Part shown: positions 10,330 through 21,660 of the stretch, one piece after another | How positions within the stretch are numbered: position 1 is the first letter of the stretch | Layout: each line of letters starts with the position of its first letter | Origin: Shouchella patagoniensis | GTDB taxonomy: Bacteria > Bacillota > Bacilli > Bacillales > Bacillaceae_D | Length of the DNA stretch: 64,000 bases | Assembly (NCBI RefSeq): GCF_002019705.1 | Contig: NZ_KV917377.1 | Span: 3,160,565-3,224,564, forward strand | Reading direction: 5' to 3' | The notes under the pieces: model-generated | Database searches by the model: none | The model's input: only the letters and a program-made list of their open reading frames with translations | Told to the model about the DNA's origin: nothing | Translations under genes and position numbers: made by a program

Positions 10330-11118
10330 ATGCTAAATGGAATCGATGCTGTGCTGTTTGATTTAGATGGAACCGTCTTTCAAGGTGATCGTCTGATTCC
10401 TGACGCCAAGGAAACGATCGATGCTTTGCAGGCTGCAAATAAGCGAGTTGCTTATTTAAGCAACCGTGGCAATGTTTCAAGAGAGGCTGGTTATGAAAAA
10501 CTTCAACGTCACGGTATTAAAGCAACACGCGACTCCATTATTTTTTCTTCAACCGTAACTGCTTTATTTATGAAAAAACACTATCCACAAGCCTCTGTAT
10601 GGCTTCTCGGTAATAAAGGGTTAGGAGAAGAGATGAATCAACACGGCGTCCAACTTGCACAGGCTCCTGAAGAAGCGGATTTTGTGATTGTTACGTTGCA
10701 TGATGAAATAACTTATGGAGAGCTTAATGATGCCTTTAAAGCTACATCTATGGGAGCAAGAATGATTGCAACGAATTCAGATAAAACGTATCCGGATGAG
10801 CTTGGACCAGCGATTGATGTAGCCGGGTTTATTGGAGCAATTGAAGCGGCAACGGGTAGAAAAACGGAACTAGTCATTGGCAAACCTTCGTGTTTTATGG
10901 CAGAAGCGGCTCTGGACTATTTGCAAACACCCGCAACAAGGAGCCTAATTGTGGGGGATAGTTTAGAGTCAGATATTGGTCTTGGACGGATGCAAGGGAT
11001 GAGAACTGCACTTGTGCTGACAGGAAACGCCAGCTTAGCTGAAGCGAATACGCTGCCTTCAAAAAGAAAACCAGATTATATTATTGATAGTTTGGCAGAT
11101 ATTAGGAGGTATTTATGA
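10330..11118 (+). CDS. araL: HAD-superfamily sugar phosphatase AraL
   Basis: This 262-residue phosphatase of the NagD/AraL branch (HAD type IIA) has the nucleophile and acid pair Asp11 and Asp13 in FDLDGT and a late acidic motif in [13 protein letters not shown]. subtilis AraL, in the same operon position, removes phosphate from sugar phosphates and is thought to relieve sugar-phosphate stress. GAGGTGAGGA lies upstream of the ATG. Its stop overlaps the araM start (ATGA), which marks a tight operon. Confidence 0.9.
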   Translation: MLNGIDAVLFDLDGTVFQGDRLIPDAKETIDALQAANKRVAYLSNRGNVSREAGYEKLQRHGIKATRDSIIFSSTVTALFMKKHYPQASVWLLGNKGLGEEMNQHGVQLAQAPEEADFVIVTLHDEITYGELNDAFKATSMGARMIATNSDKTYPDELGPAIDVAGFIGAIEAATGRKTELVIGKPSCFMAEAALDYLQTPATRSLIVGDSLESDIGLGRMQGMRTALVLTGNASLAEANTLPSKRKPDYIIDSLADIRRYL

Positions 11119-12287
11119 ATATGAACTCATTGCAACAGCGAATTGAAGAATCTGGAGAAACGCTTTACCCACTACCAGTAGAGTTACTCGTAGTCGAAGA
11201 GAATGCGTTATCTAAGGCGGCTGAGTTTATTGCAAGGCGAGTAGATAACGGAGTATTGCTAGTTGCAGATCAAAATACGCATAAAGCAGCTGGTGAAAGA
11301 TTACAAAAGCTATTAGAAACTCATGGACATTATGTAGACCTCCACATGTTGGAACCAAATATAAACGGTGATGTCATTGCTGATGAGGCATCTTTAGTTG
11401 ATGTTCTTTTAAAAATTGAAGCGGATACACAACTGATTGTTGCTGTAGGTTCAGGTACGATCCATGATATTGTCCGCTTTGTAAGTGGAAAAACAAGCAA
11501 ACCGTTTGTATCTATTCCTACTGCTCCGTCTGTTGATGGTTTTACATCCTTGGGTGCACCTATCGTTTTAAGAGGAGAGAAGAAAACCTATCAACTTGTT
11601 GCACCAATTGCTTTGTTTGCTGACACATCGGTATTAAAACGAGCTCCTTCCGCTTTAATTGCAGCTGGATTTGGCGATATGGTTGGAAAATATACGTCTC
11701 TTTTAGATTGGCGAATCGGCTCGATCGTAAAAGGAGAGCCCTATTCACCACTCGTAGCTAAGTTAACAGAAGAAGCACTTTTTTCCTGCGTTCATGCAGT
11801 TGATAAAATCGGATCAAAAACCGAAGAAGGTGTTTCGGTTCTAATGGAAGGATTATTGTTATCTGGGTTGGCAATGGCACTGTTCGGCTATTCCCACTCT
11901 GCTTCTGGAGCGGAACACCATCTCTCTCATTATTGGGAAATGAAGGCTCTTGAAAAGGGTGAGAAGCAATTATTACATGGTGCAAAGGTCGGTTTGTCTA
12001 CTTTACTAATCAACCGCTTATATAAAGAGGAAATTCTGCCAGTAATTGACGAGTTAATGAGCGAGGAACAAGTGGAGCGAGTCCGTCCCCTTATTGAAAC
12101 ATTGCCTGAAGCTGCTTGGGTAAAAGAGCTGCTCGAAACAGCTGGATGGAGCGAACGGTTTGTTCCAATCACTCCGGAGCTAATTAATCAGAGCTTACTG
12201 CATGCCCACTTACTTAGGGAACGATACACGCTTTTGCGTCTATATAACGATAAAAAGGGAGGAAAAGTTGATGCTTACCGATCTTAA
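11115..12287 (+). CDS. araM: Glycerol-1-phosphate dehydrogenase AraM
   Basis: 390 residues, close to B. subtilis AraM (394). That enzyme is a metal-dependent NAD(P)-linked sn-glycerol-1-phosphate dehydrogenase that reduces dihydroxyacetone phosphate. The nucleotide-binding glycine motif GSGTIHD is near residue 115, and the metal-ligand region is visible in [11 protein letters not shown] and in the His-rich [14 protein letters not shown]. Its first codon overlaps the araL stop, and its end overlaps araD by 17 bases. Why it sits in the ara operon is not explained by the arabinose pathway. Confidence 0.92.
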   Translation: MNMNSLQQRIEESGETLYPLPVELLVVEENALSKAAEFIARRVDNGVLLVADQNTHKAAGERLQKLLETHGHYVDLHMLEPNINGDVIADEASLVDVLLKIEADTQLIVAVGSGTIHDIVRFVSGKTSKPFVSIPTAPSVDGFTSLGAPIVLRGEKKTYQLVAPIALFADTSVLKRAPSALIAAGFGDMVGKYTSLLDWRIGSIVKGEPYSPLVAKLTEEALFSCVHAVDKIGSKTEEGVSVLMEGLLLSGLAMALFGYSHSASGAEHHLSHYWEMKALEKGEKQLLHGAKVGLSTLLINRLYKEEILPVIDELMSEEQVERVRPLIETLPEAAWVKELLETAGWSERFVPITPELINQSLLHAHLLRERYTLLRLYNDKKGGKVDAYRS

Positions 12288-12975
12288 ACATCAAGTATAT
12301 GAAGCCAATTTGGCTTTACCTAAACACGGCTTAGTGACATTTACTTGGGGGAATGCAAGTGGAATTGATCGAGAACAGAACATCGTTGCAATTAAGCCTA
12401 GCGGGTTGGATTATGCCGAGATGAGTCCTGAAGATATGGTGCTTGTTTCGCTTGATGGCGAGGTTGTGGAAGGGCCACTTCGACCTTCTTCTGATCTTGA
12501 TACCCATTTGCTTCTGTATCGAGCCTTTCCAGATATTAATGGAATCGTTCACACTCACTCTGAATGGGCAACTGGCTGGGCGCAAGCGGGGAAGTCGATA
12601 CCAGTATTAGGAACAACCCATGCCGATTATTTTTATGGCGACATTCCTTGTACAAGAGAAATGACGAGCGCAGAAATTCGAGGTGAATACGAAAAAGAAA
12701 CTGGTAATGTTATTGTAGAAACGTTTGAGTTAGGAAATCCATTACAAATTCCAGCGGTGCTTGTTCATGGCCACGCTCCTTTCACATGGGGGAAATCTCC
12801 AAAAGAAGCGGTTTATCATGCGGTCGTTCTAGAAGAAGTAGCTAAGATGGCATCTAATACAATTGGGTTAAAACCTGATGTGATGGGTATATCTCAAGAA
12901 TTGCTTGATCGTCACTACCTAAGAAAGCATGGAGAACATGCGTATTATGGCCAGAAGGAGAGTGAGTCGGATTGA
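12271..12975 (+). CDS. araD: L-ribulose-5-phosphate 4-epimerase
   Basis: Class II aldolase/epimerase that converts L-ribulose-5-phosphate to D-xylulose-5-phosphate, the last step of arabinose entry into the pentose phosphate pathway. The zinc ligands are His94 and His96 in VHTHSEW and His168 in [10 protein letters not shown]. The ATG at 12271 is chosen because AGGGAGG is 8 bases upstream, giving 234 residues against 229 in B. subtilis. The open frame extends 23 codons further upstream inside araM, which is unlikely to be used. Confidence 0.95.
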   Translation: MLTDLKHQVYEANLALPKHGLVTFTWGNASGIDREQNIVAIKPSGLDYAEMSPEDMVLVSLDGEVVEGPLRPSSDLDTHLLLYRAFPDINGIVHTHSEWATGWAQAGKSIPVLGTTHADYFYGDIPCTREMTSAEIRGEYEKETGNVIVETFELGNPLQIPAVLVHGHAPFTWGKSPKEAVYHAVVLEEVAKMASNTIGLKPDVMGISQELLDRHYLRKHGEHAYYGQKESESD

Positions 12976-14660
12976 AAAAGCGTTATACGATTGGAATTGA
13001 TTATGGAACGGAATCGGGTAGAGCGGTGTTGGTCGACTTAGAAAATGGTGCAGAGGTGGCTGAGCATGTCACACCTTATGCTCATGGTGTAATGGATGAA
13101 TGTCTGCCAGGGAGTGGAGTGAAGCTCGAACCAGAGTGGGCCCTTCAACATCCGAGAGATTATTTAGATGTGCTTGAACAATCCATTCCAGCTGTACTTG
13201 ATGAATCGGGTATAAACGCAAGTCAAGTTATTGGGGTTGGTATTGACTTTACTGCCTGTACAATGCTTCCCATAGATGAAGATGGAGAGCCCCTTTGTTT
13301 TCAAGATCGTTTGGTTAATCGACCGCATGCATGGGTGAAATTATGGAAACATCATGCAGCTCAGGATGAAGCGGATGAAATTAATCGGATTGGTGAGGAG
13401 CGGGGTGAATCGTTCCTTGCGCGTTATGGAGGTAAGTACTCTTCAGAGTGGATGATGTCAAAAATATGGCAAGTCTTTAATGAAGATCGGGAAATGTTTG
13501 ATGAAGCTGATGCTTTTTTAGAAGGAACAGACTGGGTCATTGCGCAACTTTCTGGCACAATTGTCCGCAACAGTTGTACGGCGGGCTATAAAGCAATGTG
13601 GCATAAGCAAGATGGGTATCCAGAAGAAGAATTCTTTGCCGCTTTACACCCTGATCTAAAGCGTTTAACGTCCACAAAACTTCGCGGTGAAATACGAGCG
13701 CCTGGGGAAGCAGCTGGTGGTTTAACAAAAGAAATGGCAAAACGTATTGGACTCTTACCGGGTACGGCTGTTGCTGTTGGAAATGTGGATGCACATGTTT
13801 CCGTTCCAGCAACAGGCGTTGTTGCACCGGGAAAGTTGGTTATGGCGATGGGCACATCAATCTGTCATCTCGTACTATCTGAAGAAGAAAAAGAAGTTGA
13901 GGGTATGTGCGGAGTGGTCGAAGATGGGATTATCCCAGGTTATTTCGGTTATGAAGCTGGACAATCAGCTGTTGGCGATATTTTCGCATGGTTTATCGAG
14001 CATGGGGTATCGTCAGAGCTTAAAGCTGAGGCAAAGCAAAAAGGATTGCCACTTCATTCTTTGCTAGAAGAAAAAGCGGCTACTTATCAACCGGGTGAAA
14101 CGGGCTTGCTCGCACTTGATTGGTGGAATGGAAACCGGTCGACATTGGTTGATACAAATTTAACCGGACTCATTCTTGGTTATACATTACAAACAAAACC
14201 TGAAGAGTTATACCGTGCCTTATTAGAAGCGACTGCCTTTGGCACTAAAAAAATTGTAGACGCTTTTAATGACAGTGGTGTTGAAGTAAATGAATTATAT
14301 GCGTGTGGTGGCTTACCCCAAAAAAATAAGTTACTGATGCAGATTTATGCAGACGTAACAAATTTAGAAATTAAAGTAGCCGCATCTAAACAAACACCAG
14401 CCCTAGGGGCAGCAATGTATGCAAGTGTTGCGGCAGGAGAAGCATCGGGTGGTTATGCAACGATCTTTGCTGCGGCAGAAAAGATGGCTCGAATCAATGA
14501 TTATTCGTACAAACCAAATCCTGAAAATGTTGAAATTTATAAAAACATTTATAGAGAGTATAGTAAGCTTCACGATTATTTTGGCAGAGGTGAAAATCAT
14601 GTCATGAAAACACTTCGGAGCTTGCGCGATAAAACAAAAGGAGGAGCGGTCCATGCTTAA
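12972..14660 (+). CDS. araB: L-ribulokinase
   Basis: 562 residues, the usual AraB length. FGGY-family kinase that phosphorylates L-ribulose to L-ribulose-5-phosphate with ATP. The N-terminal phosphate-binding motif [12 protein letters not shown] and the kinase core ([20 protein letters not shown]) are visible. It starts with TTG inside the araD stop (TTGA), with AAGGAGAG upstream. The end overlaps the araA start by 8 bases, so D, B and A are translationally linked. Confidence 0.95.
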   Translation: MKKRYTIGIDYGTESGRAVLVDLENGAEVAEHVTPYAHGVMDECLPGSGVKLEPEWALQHPRDYLDVLEQSIPAVLDESGINASQVIGVGIDFTACTMLPIDEDGEPLCFQDRLVNRPHAWVKLWKHHAAQDEADEINRIGEERGESFLARYGGKYSSEWMMSKIWQVFNEDREMFDEADAFLEGTDWVIAQLSGTIVRNSCTAGYKAMWHKQDGYPEEEFFAALHPDLKRLTSTKLRGEIRAPGEAAGGLTKEMAKRIGLLPGTAVAVGNVDAHVSVPATGVVAPGKLVMAMGTSICHLVLSEEEKEVEGMCGVVEDGIIPGYFGYEAGQSAVGDIFAWFIEHGVSSELKAEAKQKGLPLHSLLEEKAATYQPGETGLLALDWWNGNRSTLVDTNLTGLILGYTLQTKPEELYRALLEATAFGTKKIVDAFNDSGVEVNELYACGGLPQKNKLLMQIYADVTNLEIKVAASKQTPALGAAMYASVAAGEASGGYATIFAAAEKMARINDYSYKPNPENVEIYKNIYREYSKLHDYFGRGENHVMKTLRSLRDKTKGGAVHA

Positions 14661-16116
14661 GAATAAAGCGTATGAATATTGGTTTATTACAGGTAGTCAA
14701 CCATTGTACGGACAAGAGACGATTGATCAGGTGGCAGCGCATTCTAATGAGATTGTGAAAGGTCTCGCTCATTTGTTGCCAGAAAAACTTATTTTAAAAC
14801 CTGTAGCCACATCCCCAGACCGTATTTTGCACCTTTTACGAGAAGCGAGTCAAAACGTTAATTGTGCGGGCATTATTACATGGATGCATACATTTTCCCC
14901 AGCAAAAATGTGGATTGCGGGTCTTAATGAGTTAAATAAGCCAATGCTCCATTTACACACACAATACAATCGTGATATTCCTTGGGGCGAAATTGATATG
15001 GATTTTATGAACTTGAATCAGTCCGCACATGGAGACCGGGAATTTGGGTTTATGGTCTCACGAATGGGGATCGAACGAAAAGTAGTGGCAGGACATTGGC
15101 AGAATCCAGCGGTTGCACAGCGGATTGGTGACTGGATGAAGACCGTAAGTGCGTATCAAGAAAGCAAGCAATTAAAAGTCGCAAGGTTTGGCGACAACAT
15201 GAGGGAAGTCGCTGTGACTGAAGGAGATAAAGTCGAAGCTCAGATTCAACTAGGTTGGTCCGTTTCTGGTTATGGCATTGGAGACTTAGTTGAAACGATT
15301 CAAGGAGTAACGGATCAGAGTGTTGCTGCCTTAATGGATGAATACCGAAGTTTATATACATTTCATCCTGATGCGAGTGTTTCTGCAATTGAAGAGCAAG
15401 CGCGAATAGAAATTGGTTTAGAACGTTTTCTTGAGCAAGGAGATTATCGCGCTTTTTCAACGACATTTGAAGACTTACATGGAATGAAACAGTTACCCGG
15501 TCTTGCAGTTCAACGTTTAATGGCAAAAGGCTACGGCTTTGCAGGGGAAGGTGATTGGAAAACTGCTGCACTGTTGCGGGTTCTTAAAGTTATGGCAAAT
15601 CAGCAGGGTACGTCATTTATGGAAGATTACACAAACCATCTTGAACATGGAAATGAAATGATTTTAGGATCACATATGTTAGAAGTGTGTCCAACAATTA
15701 CTCATGAGAAACCAATGATTGTTGTTGAGCCACTCTCGATGGGGAACAAAGAAGACCCGGCACGGCTTGTTTTCAAAGGTAAGGCGGGTCAAGCTCTGAA
15801 TGCAGCTATTATTGATGTTGGTTCACGCTTCCGTATTGTCGCAAATGAGGTAGAGGCGGTGGAGAACGAAAACGAAATGCCAAAACTTCCGGTCGCAAGT
15901 GTGTTATGGAAGCCACTTCCTTCCTTTTCCGAAGCTACTGAAGCATGGATTTATGCAGGCGGGGCCCATCATACTGTTTTTTCCTACCATATTTCTAAAG
16001 AACAATTAGTCGATTGGTCCAACCTAATGGGGATAGAATGTATTGTGATTGATGAAACGTCAAGCGTAGAACAAATAAGAAAGGAATTGTTTTGGAATGA
16101 GAAGTCCTTTCGCTAA
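14653..16116 (+). CDS. araA: L-arabinose isomerase
   Basis: 487 residues. Interconverts L-arabinose and L-ribulose using Mn2+. The metal and active-site residues of E. coli AraA are conserved: Glu299 in AGEGDWK, Glu324 in SFMEDYT, His341 in [10 protein letters not shown], and a late His in GGAHHTVFS (439/440). AGGAGG is about 10 bases before the ATG. It is the last gene of the araL-M-D-B-A operon. The gene order differs from the araABDLMNPQ order of B. subtilis. Confidence 0.96.
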   Translation: MLKNKAYEYWFITGSQPLYGQETIDQVAAHSNEIVKGLAHLLPEKLILKPVATSPDRILHLLREASQNVNCAGIITWMHTFSPAKMWIAGLNELNKPMLHLHTQYNRDIPWGEIDMDFMNLNQSAHGDREFGFMVSRMGIERKVVAGHWQNPAVAQRIGDWMKTVSAYQESKQLKVARFGDNMREVAVTEGDKVEAQIQLGWSVSGYGIGDLVETIQGVTDQSVAALMDEYRSLYTFHPDASVSAIEEQARIEIGLERFLEQGDYRAFSTTFEDLHGMKQLPGLAVQRLMAKGYGFAGEGDWKTAALLRVLKVMANQQGTSFMEDYTNHLEHGNEMILGSHMLEVCPTITHEKPMIVVEPLSMGNKEDPARLVFKGKAGQALNAAIIDVGSRFRIVANEVEAVENENEMPKLPVASVLWKPLPSFSEATEAWIYAGGAHHTVFSYHISKEQLVDWSNLMGIECIVIDETSSVEQIRKELFWNEKSFR

Positions 16117-16227
16117 AGGGGAAGGAGTCAACGACGTGCAGTTCTTATTAAAAAATAAACGTCTTAAAGGGTGGTATAAAGGGGGAATGCCGCCAATATC
16201 ATAAATAGAATGCTCGTTCAACTTCAT

Positions 16228-16241
16228 TGAAAACGCTTACT
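16228..16241 (+). promoter_or_regulatory. cre-like site (CcpA) before the CUT2 sugar transporter
   Basis: TGAAAACGCTTACT matches the cre consensus at 13 of 14 positions; only the last base differs. It is 25 bases before the ATG of the binding protein, so the transporter operon is probably under catabolite repression. Confidence 0.65.
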
Positions 16242-16266
16242 AAAATGTAACATAGGGGGAAGTTAA

Positions 16267-17349
16267 ATGAAGAAGCTTATGGGATGTATGGCTTTTGTTG
16301 GTTGTCTTGCTTTTGTAGGCGGTTGTTCAGAGGAAGGATCAGGGGAAGGATCAGAGGATGAAAAGGACAAGATTGGTATTGCCATGCCGACACAATCCTC
16401 GGAGCGTTGGATAGCTGATGGCAATCATATGGTGTCGTATTTTGAAGATTTAGGTTTTGAAACGGATCTTCAGTATGCAGAAGATGTTGTTGAGAATCAG
16501 GTATCTCAAATCGAGAACATGATTACACGGGGTGTTGATGCGCTGGTCATTGCTTCTGTTGATGGAGAAGCTTTAACAACGGTGCTCGAGTCTGCAAATG
16601 CTGAAGGAATTCCTGTGATTTCGTATGACCGTTTAATTATGAATTCCGAGTTTGTTGATTACTATGCGACATTTGATAATTTTGAAGTAGGTGTACTTCA
16701 AGGACAATATATTATTGACGAACTGGATCTAGAAAGCGAAGAAGGACCATTTAACATTGAGTTGTTTGCAGGCTCACCAGATGACAATAATGCTCATTTC
16801 TTCTTTAATGGTGCAATGTCTGTGCTCCAACCGTACATTGATGAAGGGAAACTAAATGTGTTAAGTGGGCAAACCGATTTTAATCAAATTGCTATTCTTC
16901 GCTGGGATGGAGCCACTGCTCAAAGTAGAATGGATAATTTATTAAGCTCTAATTATGGCGGTGGTGAAGAACTTGATGCCGTATTGGCTCCGGCTGATTT
17001 ATTAAGTATTGGCATTCTTGCTTCTCTAAAAAATTCTGGTTTTACAGCTGATGATATACCAATTGTAACTGGGCAAGATGCAGATATTCCATCGGTTAAT
17101 GCGCTTATAGCAGGCGAACAAGCAATGACTGTTTTTAAAGATACACGAGTTCTTGCTGAAAAAGCAGTTGAAATGACAGAAGCTGTTTTACAAGGAGAAG
17201 AGCCAGAAGTAAATGATACAACAACGTATGACAATAACATGAAAGTCGTTCCTTCGTTCCTTGAAACACCAGTTGTTGTTACGGTTGACAATTACGAAGA
17301 ACTTTTAATTGATAGTGGTTATTACGAGGCTGATCAGCTTAATCAATAA
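16267..17349 (+). CDS. Monosaccharide-binding lipoprotein (ChvE-like)
   Basis: 360 residues: signal peptide with lipobox VGGC (Cys near residue 21), a Gly/Ser/Glu-rich linker, then a periplasmic-binding-protein type 1 fold ([37 protein letters not shown]). These motifs are typical of the ChvE/xylose-type binding proteins that serve CUT2 importers. It heads a three-gene transporter directly after araA, so L-arabinose is the most likely ligand, perhaps with galactose or fucose as alternatives. Confidence 0.9.
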   Translation: MKKLMGCMAFVGCLAFVGGCSEEGSGEGSEDEKDKIGIAMPTQSSERWIADGNHMVSYFEDLGFETDLQYAEDVVENQVSQIENMITRGVDALVIASVDGEALTTVLESANAEGIPVISYDRLIMNSEFVDYYATFDNFEVGVLQGQYIIDELDLESEEGPFNIELFAGSPDDNNAHFFFNGAMSVLQPYIDEGKLNVLSGQTDFNQIAILRWDGATAQSRMDNLLSSNYGGGEELDAVLAPADLLSIGILASLKNSGFTADDIPIVTGQDADIPSVNALIAGEQAMTVFKDTRVLAEKAVEMTEAVLQGEEPEVNDTTTYDNNMKVVPSFLETPVVVTVDNYEELLIDSGYYEADQLNQ

Positions 17350-17406
17350 AGAGCTTTGTGCGGTTTTCTCAGTAGAGGAAACCGCCTTTGTATAGGAGGT
17401 GACCAA

Positions 17407-18945
17407 ATGCCGGAGGCTCTTCTGGAAATGAGACAAATTACAAAGGAATTCCCAGGTGTCAAAGCATTGGATAATGTGAATTTGAAAGTAAGACAAGGTG
17501 AAATTCATGCGTTATGTGGAGAAAATGGGGCTGGGAAATCGACGTTAATGAAAGTGTTAAGTGGTGTACATGAATATGGAACGTATACAGGGGATATTTT
17601 ACTCGAGGGAGAAGCGTGCAAATTCAAAAACCTTAAGCTAAGCGAAGCTGAAGGAATTGTTATTATTCATCAAGAGCTCGCACTCATTCCAGAACTAAGT
17701 ATTGCTGAAAATATCTTTTTAGGAAACGAGCGGAAGCGTTTCGGTGTCATTGACTGGGATGCTACAGCAAAGCAAACAAAAACGTTATTGAAAAAGGTTA
17801 ATTTAGATGAGCCCCATAATTCATTAATCAAGCATATTGGTGTAGGGAAGCAACAACTAGTAGAAATTGCCAAAGCTTTAGCCAAAGAAGTGAAGCTTTT
17901 AATTTTGGACGAACCAACCGCTTCGTTAAATGAAACGGATAGCGATAATTTGCTTGATCTGCTTGTTGAATTAAAAGGTCAAGGCATTACATCCATTATT
18001 ATTTCCCATAAGTTAAATGAAATTAAAAAAGTAGCAGACGCTGTAACGATTTTACGTGATGGGAAGACAATTGAAACGTTTGATTTAGATGAAGAGGATA
18101 TTAGCGAAGATGAAATTATTAAAGGTATGGTTGGTAGAAGCTTAACAAACCGTTATCCCGGAAGTGAATCCGAGATTGGGAGCGAAATTTTTTCGATTGA
18201 GAATTGGAATGTATATCACCCAGTGCAGCGAGAAAGGCAGATCATTTTTGATGCTCAGTTTCATGTGAAACGTGGGGAGATCGTCGGTATCGCTGGATTA
18301 ATGGGAGCAGGACGAACGGAACTAGCAATGAGCATATTCGGTAGATCCTATGGCACACAAATAACAGGAACAATTAAAAAAGATGGAACGAAAATAGAGA
18401 TTCATTCTGTGAGTGATGCGATCAAGCACGGACTGGCGTATGCGACGGAAGACCGGAAATCATATGGGCTTGTTCTAATGAATGATATAAAAGAAAACAT
18501 TTCTTTAGCAAGTTTAAATAAAATCTCCTCGCGTGCCGTCATTGATGAACAAAGTGAAATAAAGACGGCAGAAGAATTTAAGCGGAAATTGCATATAAAA
18601 GCGCCAACCATTTTACAAGAGACCGGCAAATTAAGTGGGGGTAATCAACAAAAAGTGGTTTTAAGCAAATGGATTTTTTCTGACCCAGATATCCTTATAT
18701 TGGATGAGCCTACAAGGGGAATTGATGTTGGTGCAAAATATGAAATCTATACGATTATTCGTGAGCTAGCTGCAGCAGGCAAGGCAATTGTACTTATTTC
18801 TTCCGAACTTCCAGAACTTATGGGGATGTGTGATCGAGTATACGCAATGAATAAGGGTCATATTACAGGTGAACTTGGGAAACATGAGCTTTCACAAGAA
18901 CGACTTATGAAATTAATGACGAAAACAAGGGAGGATTCCCGTTGA
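17407..18945 (+). CDS. CUT2 monosaccharide ABC transporter ATP-binding protein
   Basis: 512 residues with two ABC cassettes in tandem, as in AraG, XylG and GguA. The first has Walker [10 protein letters not shown] and Walker [13 protein letters not shown]. The second lacks a full Walker A but keeps the [12 protein letters not shown] loop, LSGGNQQKV signature and [12 protein letters not shown]. The ATG at 17407 follows TAGGAGGTGACC, a near-perfect ribosome site; the open frame extends 17 codons upstream, which is not needed. It energises the permease that follows. Confidence 0.94.
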   Translation: MPEALLEMRQITKEFPGVKALDNVNLKVRQGEIHALCGENGAGKSTLMKVLSGVHEYGTYTGDILLEGEACKFKNLKLSEAEGIVIIHQELALIPELSIAENIFLGNERKRFGVIDWDATAKQTKTLLKKVNLDEPHNSLIKHIGVGKQQLVEIAKALAKEVKLLILDEPTASLNETDSDNLLDLLVELKGQGITSIIISHKLNEIKKVADAVTILRDGKTIETFDLDEEDISEDEIIKGMVGRSLTNRYPGSESEIGSEIFSIENWNVYHPVQRERQIIFDAQFHVKRGEIVGIAGLMGAGRTELAMSIFGRSYGTQITGTIKKDGTKIEIHSVSDAIKHGLAYATEDRKSYGLVLMNDIKENISLASLNKISSRAVIDEQSEIKTAEEFKRKLHIKAPTILQETGKLSGGNQQKVVLSKWIFSDPDILILDEPTRGIDVGAKYEIYTIIRELAAAGKAIVLISSELPELMGMCDRVYAMNKGHITGELGKHELSQERLMKLMTKTREDSR

Positions 18946-20102
18946 AACCGTTAATGAACGTTATTCAAAATAATGTACGTCAATATAGCATGACATTTGC
19001 CTTGCTGTTAATCATGATTTTATTTCAAGTATTAACGGATGGCATATTATTACAGCCATTAAATATAACAAATTTGATCTTACAAAACAGTTATATTCTC
19101 ATCCTTGCAATAGGTATGGTGCTCATCATTATTACGGGGCATATTGATTTATCAGTCGGCTCCATTGCAGCGTTTATTGGTGCTTTGTCAGCTATTCTAA
19201 TGATTAAGATGAATCTAGATCCGATTCTAACGATTTTACTTTGCTTGCTTGTTGGGGCATTGGTGGGGGCCTGGCAAGGATTTTGGGTCGCATATGTAAA
19301 GATTCCTGCATTTATCGTTACACTTGCGGGGATGCTCATTTTTAGAGGAATTACATTAATTATGTTGCAAGGACAATCGATTGCTCCCTATCCGCAGTCA
19401 TTCCAACGATTAAGTTCTGGTTTTTTACCAGATGTGTTTAATGGAGCTTCAGTGCATTTGCTCTCATTGGTTATTGGTGTGCTGCTCTGTGCGGTATTAA
19501 TTGCACTTGAATGGTTAGCACGAAAGAGAAAACTGAAGAATGGAGTAGTCGTGCTCAACCCGACGTTGTTCGCATTAAAAATTGCTGGTATCGCGGCGGT
19601 TATCTTAGGTTTCACTTACATTCTAGCAAGCTATCGTGGGATACCATATATTCTCATTTTGCTAATAGCGTTAATTGCATTTTATGCATTTTTAACAAAA
19701 AAGACTGTTTTTGGTCGCCATATTTACGCGGTTGGTGGAAACGAGAAAGCAGCTGCACTTTCTGGGATAAAAACCAAGCGTGTAACCTTTATGGTATTTG
19801 TGAACATGGGTATGCTTGCTGCGTTATCTGGCCTCATTTTTGCAGCTCGACTAAATGCGGCTACGCCACGCGCAGGTAATCTATTTGAACTTGATGCTAT
19901 CGCAGCCGCTTTCATTGGTGGGGCATCTGCTTATGGTGGAGTTGGAACGGTAATAGGTGCAGTTGTTGGGGGCCTTGTTATGGGTGTAATGAATAATGGG
20001 ATGTCAATCTTAGGGCTAGGTATTGACTGGCAACAAGCGATTAAAGGGCTTGTTTTATTAGCAGCTGTTGCTTTTGATATTATGAATAAGAAACGAGGGT
20101 AA
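18942..20102 (+). CDS. CUT2 monosaccharide ABC transporter permease
   Basis: 386-residue membrane protein with about ten hydrophobic segments, AraH/GguB type. Conserved pieces include [14 protein letters not shown] and the cytoplasmic loop [14 protein letters not shown]. It starts with TTG in the stop of the ATPase gene (TTGA) and ends 3 bases before the GH4 gene. With the ChvE-like protein and the double ATPase it makes a complete arabinose-type importer. Confidence 0.93.
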   Translation: MKPLMNVIQNNVRQYSMTFALLLIMILFQVLTDGILLQPLNITNLILQNSYILILAIGMVLIIITGHIDLSVGSIAAFIGALSAILMIKMNLDPILTILLCLLVGALVGAWQGFWVAYVKIPAFIVTLAGMLIFRGITLIMLQGQSIAPYPQSFQRLSSGFLPDVFNGASVHLLSLVIGVLLCAVLIALEWLARKRKLKNGVVVLNPTLFALKIAGIAAVILGFTYILASYRGIPYILILLIALIAFYAFLTKKTVFGRHIYAVGGNEKAAALSGIKTKRVTFMVFVNMGMLAALSGLIFAARLNAATPRAGNLFELDAIAAAFIGGASAYGGVGTVIGAVVGGLVMGVMNNGMSILGLGIDWQQAIKGLVLLAAVAFDIMNKKRG

Positions 20103-20105
20103 AAA

Positions 20106-21605
20106 GTGTCTTTTAAAATCGCCTTTATCGGAGCTGGAAGCATTGGATTTACAAGAACGCTGTTAAGAGATCTATTGTCAGTGTCTGAATTTGCACAAGT
20201 CGAAATTGCTTTTACCGATATAAGTGAACAGAATTTAAGAATGGTGACAGAGCTATGTCAGCGAGATGTGGAGGAAAATGGTTTAGCGATTCAGTTAACA
20301 GCAACGCTCGATAGAAGACAAGCGCTTAAGGATGCTCGTTATATTTTCTCTGTTGTTCGAATCGGTGGATTAGAAGCGTTTGAACAAGATATTTCAATTC
20401 CGTTAATGTATGGAATTGACCAATGTGTGGGCGATACGCTAGGTCCAGGGGGAATTATGTATGGCCAAAGGGGCATTCAGGAAATGCTTGCGATTTGCAA
20501 AGACATACGTGAAGTGGCTGAACCGAACTGTCTGTTATTAAATTACGCCAATCCTATGGCAATGCTAACATGGGCGTGCAATACGTATGGTGGTGTAAAT
20601 ACGGTAGGTCTATGTCATGGAGTGCAAGGTGGGCACAGGCAAATAGCTAATGTGTTTGATCTAGACAAGAAAGAAATTGATATTGTTTGTGCTGGAATTA
20701 ATCACCAAACGTGGTATATCCAGATTAAACATAGAGGACAAGATTTAACAAGATCGTTGCTTGAGGCATTTGAACAGCATCCAGAATATCGACAAACAGA
20801 GAAGGTCCGAATTGATATGCTAAAGCGTTTTGGTTATTATAGCACCGAATCAAATGGTCATTTAAGCGAGTATGTTCCTTGGTATCGCAAACGAGCGGAT
20901 GAAATCATTGATTGGATTGATTTAGGCACGTGGATTAATGGGGAAACCGGGGGATACTTACGTGTTTGTACAGAGGGGAGAAATTGGTTTAAAGAAGATT
21001 TCCCGAACTGGATGAAGGAGCCTGCCTTCGTGTATGGAGACAATGAGCGTGGAGAGGAGCATGGCTCTTACATTATAGAGGCACTTGAAACGGGTCGAGT
21101 GTACCGTGGCCATTTTAACCGGATTAACAATGGTGCTATTGCCAATCTTCCAGATGATTGCGTCATTGAGGCACCAGGATATGTGGATCGCAATGGAATC
21201 CATATGGCATTAGTTGGGGAGTTGCCACTTGGTTGTGCAGCTGTTTGCAACACGAGCATTCAGGTTCAGCGTCTAGCTGTAAAGGCAGCGATTACAGGGG
21301 ATGACCAGCTTCTGCGCCAAGCGTTTATGATGGATCCATTAACAGGAGCGGTATGTACACCACCAGAAATTTGGCAACTCGTTGATGATCTATTAATTGC
21401 CCAAGAAAAATGGCTGCCTCAATACGAAAAGAGCATTAAAGAAGCAAAGGAAAGGCGGAAAAAAGAGCCAAGGTTGGAGACAAAAATGTCGAACGGGGCA
21501 GCTAGAGTAAAAACAAAAACGATAGAGGAGCTAAAGGAAAATAGGTTGGAAGCAATAAAAAACGCACAAGCAGCGGATAAAGCAGTAGATCGACCTGCGT
21601 ATTGA
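20106..21605 (+). CDS. NAD-dependent glycosidase, GH4 (alpha-galactosidase/glucosidase type)
   Basis: 499 residues. GH4 enzymes use NAD+ and a divalent metal. Present are the Rossmann start IAFIGAGSIGF and the metal/catalytic pair Cys170 in GLCHG and His200 in GINHQTW, the spacing seen in family members. Start GTG at 20106, 3 bases after the transporter stop. About 50 C-terminal residues rich in Lys, Arg and Glu go beyond the usual ~440-residue family length. Alpha-galactosidase is one option; the neighbours would also suit a sugar-acid or arabinopyranoside substrate, which cannot be settled here. Confidence 0.82.
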   Translation: MSFKIAFIGAGSIGFTRTLLRDLLSVSEFAQVEIAFTDISEQNLRMVTELCQRDVEENGLAIQLTATLDRRQALKDARYIFSVVRIGGLEAFEQDISIPLMYGIDQCVGDTLGPGGIMYGQRGIQEMLAICKDIREVAEPNCLLLNYANPMAMLTWACNTYGGVNTVGLCHGVQGGHRQIANVFDLDKKEIDIVCAGINHQTWYIQIKHRGQDLTRSLLEAFEQHPEYRQTEKVRIDMLKRFGYYSTESNGHLSEYVPWYRKRADEIIDWIDLGTWINGETGGYLRVCTEGRNWFKEDFPNWMKEPAFVYGDNERGEEHGSYIIEALETGRVYRGHFNRINNGAIANLPDDCVIEAPGYVDRNGIHMALVGELPLGCAAVCNTSIQVQRLAVKAAITGDDQLLRQAFMMDPLTGAVCTPPEIWQLVDDLLIAQEKWLPQYEKSIKEAKERRKKEPRLETKMSNGAARVKTKTIEELKENRLEAIKNAQAADKAVDRPAY

Positions 21606-21626
21606 CGACTAACGTAAGTAATTAGA

Positions 21627-21660
21627 AAGCAGTCCAGCACGCTGGACTGCTTGTTTTGTT
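21627..21660. terminator. Bidirectional terminator after the arabinose region
   Basis: Perfect 12-bp stem AAGCAGTCCAGC (21627-21638) with GCTGGACTGCTT (21641-21652) around AC, followed by TGTTTTGTT on the plus strand. It separates the GH4 gene from the convergent MFS gene and can serve both. Confidence 0.85.

Noticed and set aside
15050-15571. 173-codon minus-strand frame inside araA
   Set aside because: Antisense shadow of araA; Leu/Gln/Ser-rich composition typical of such frames.
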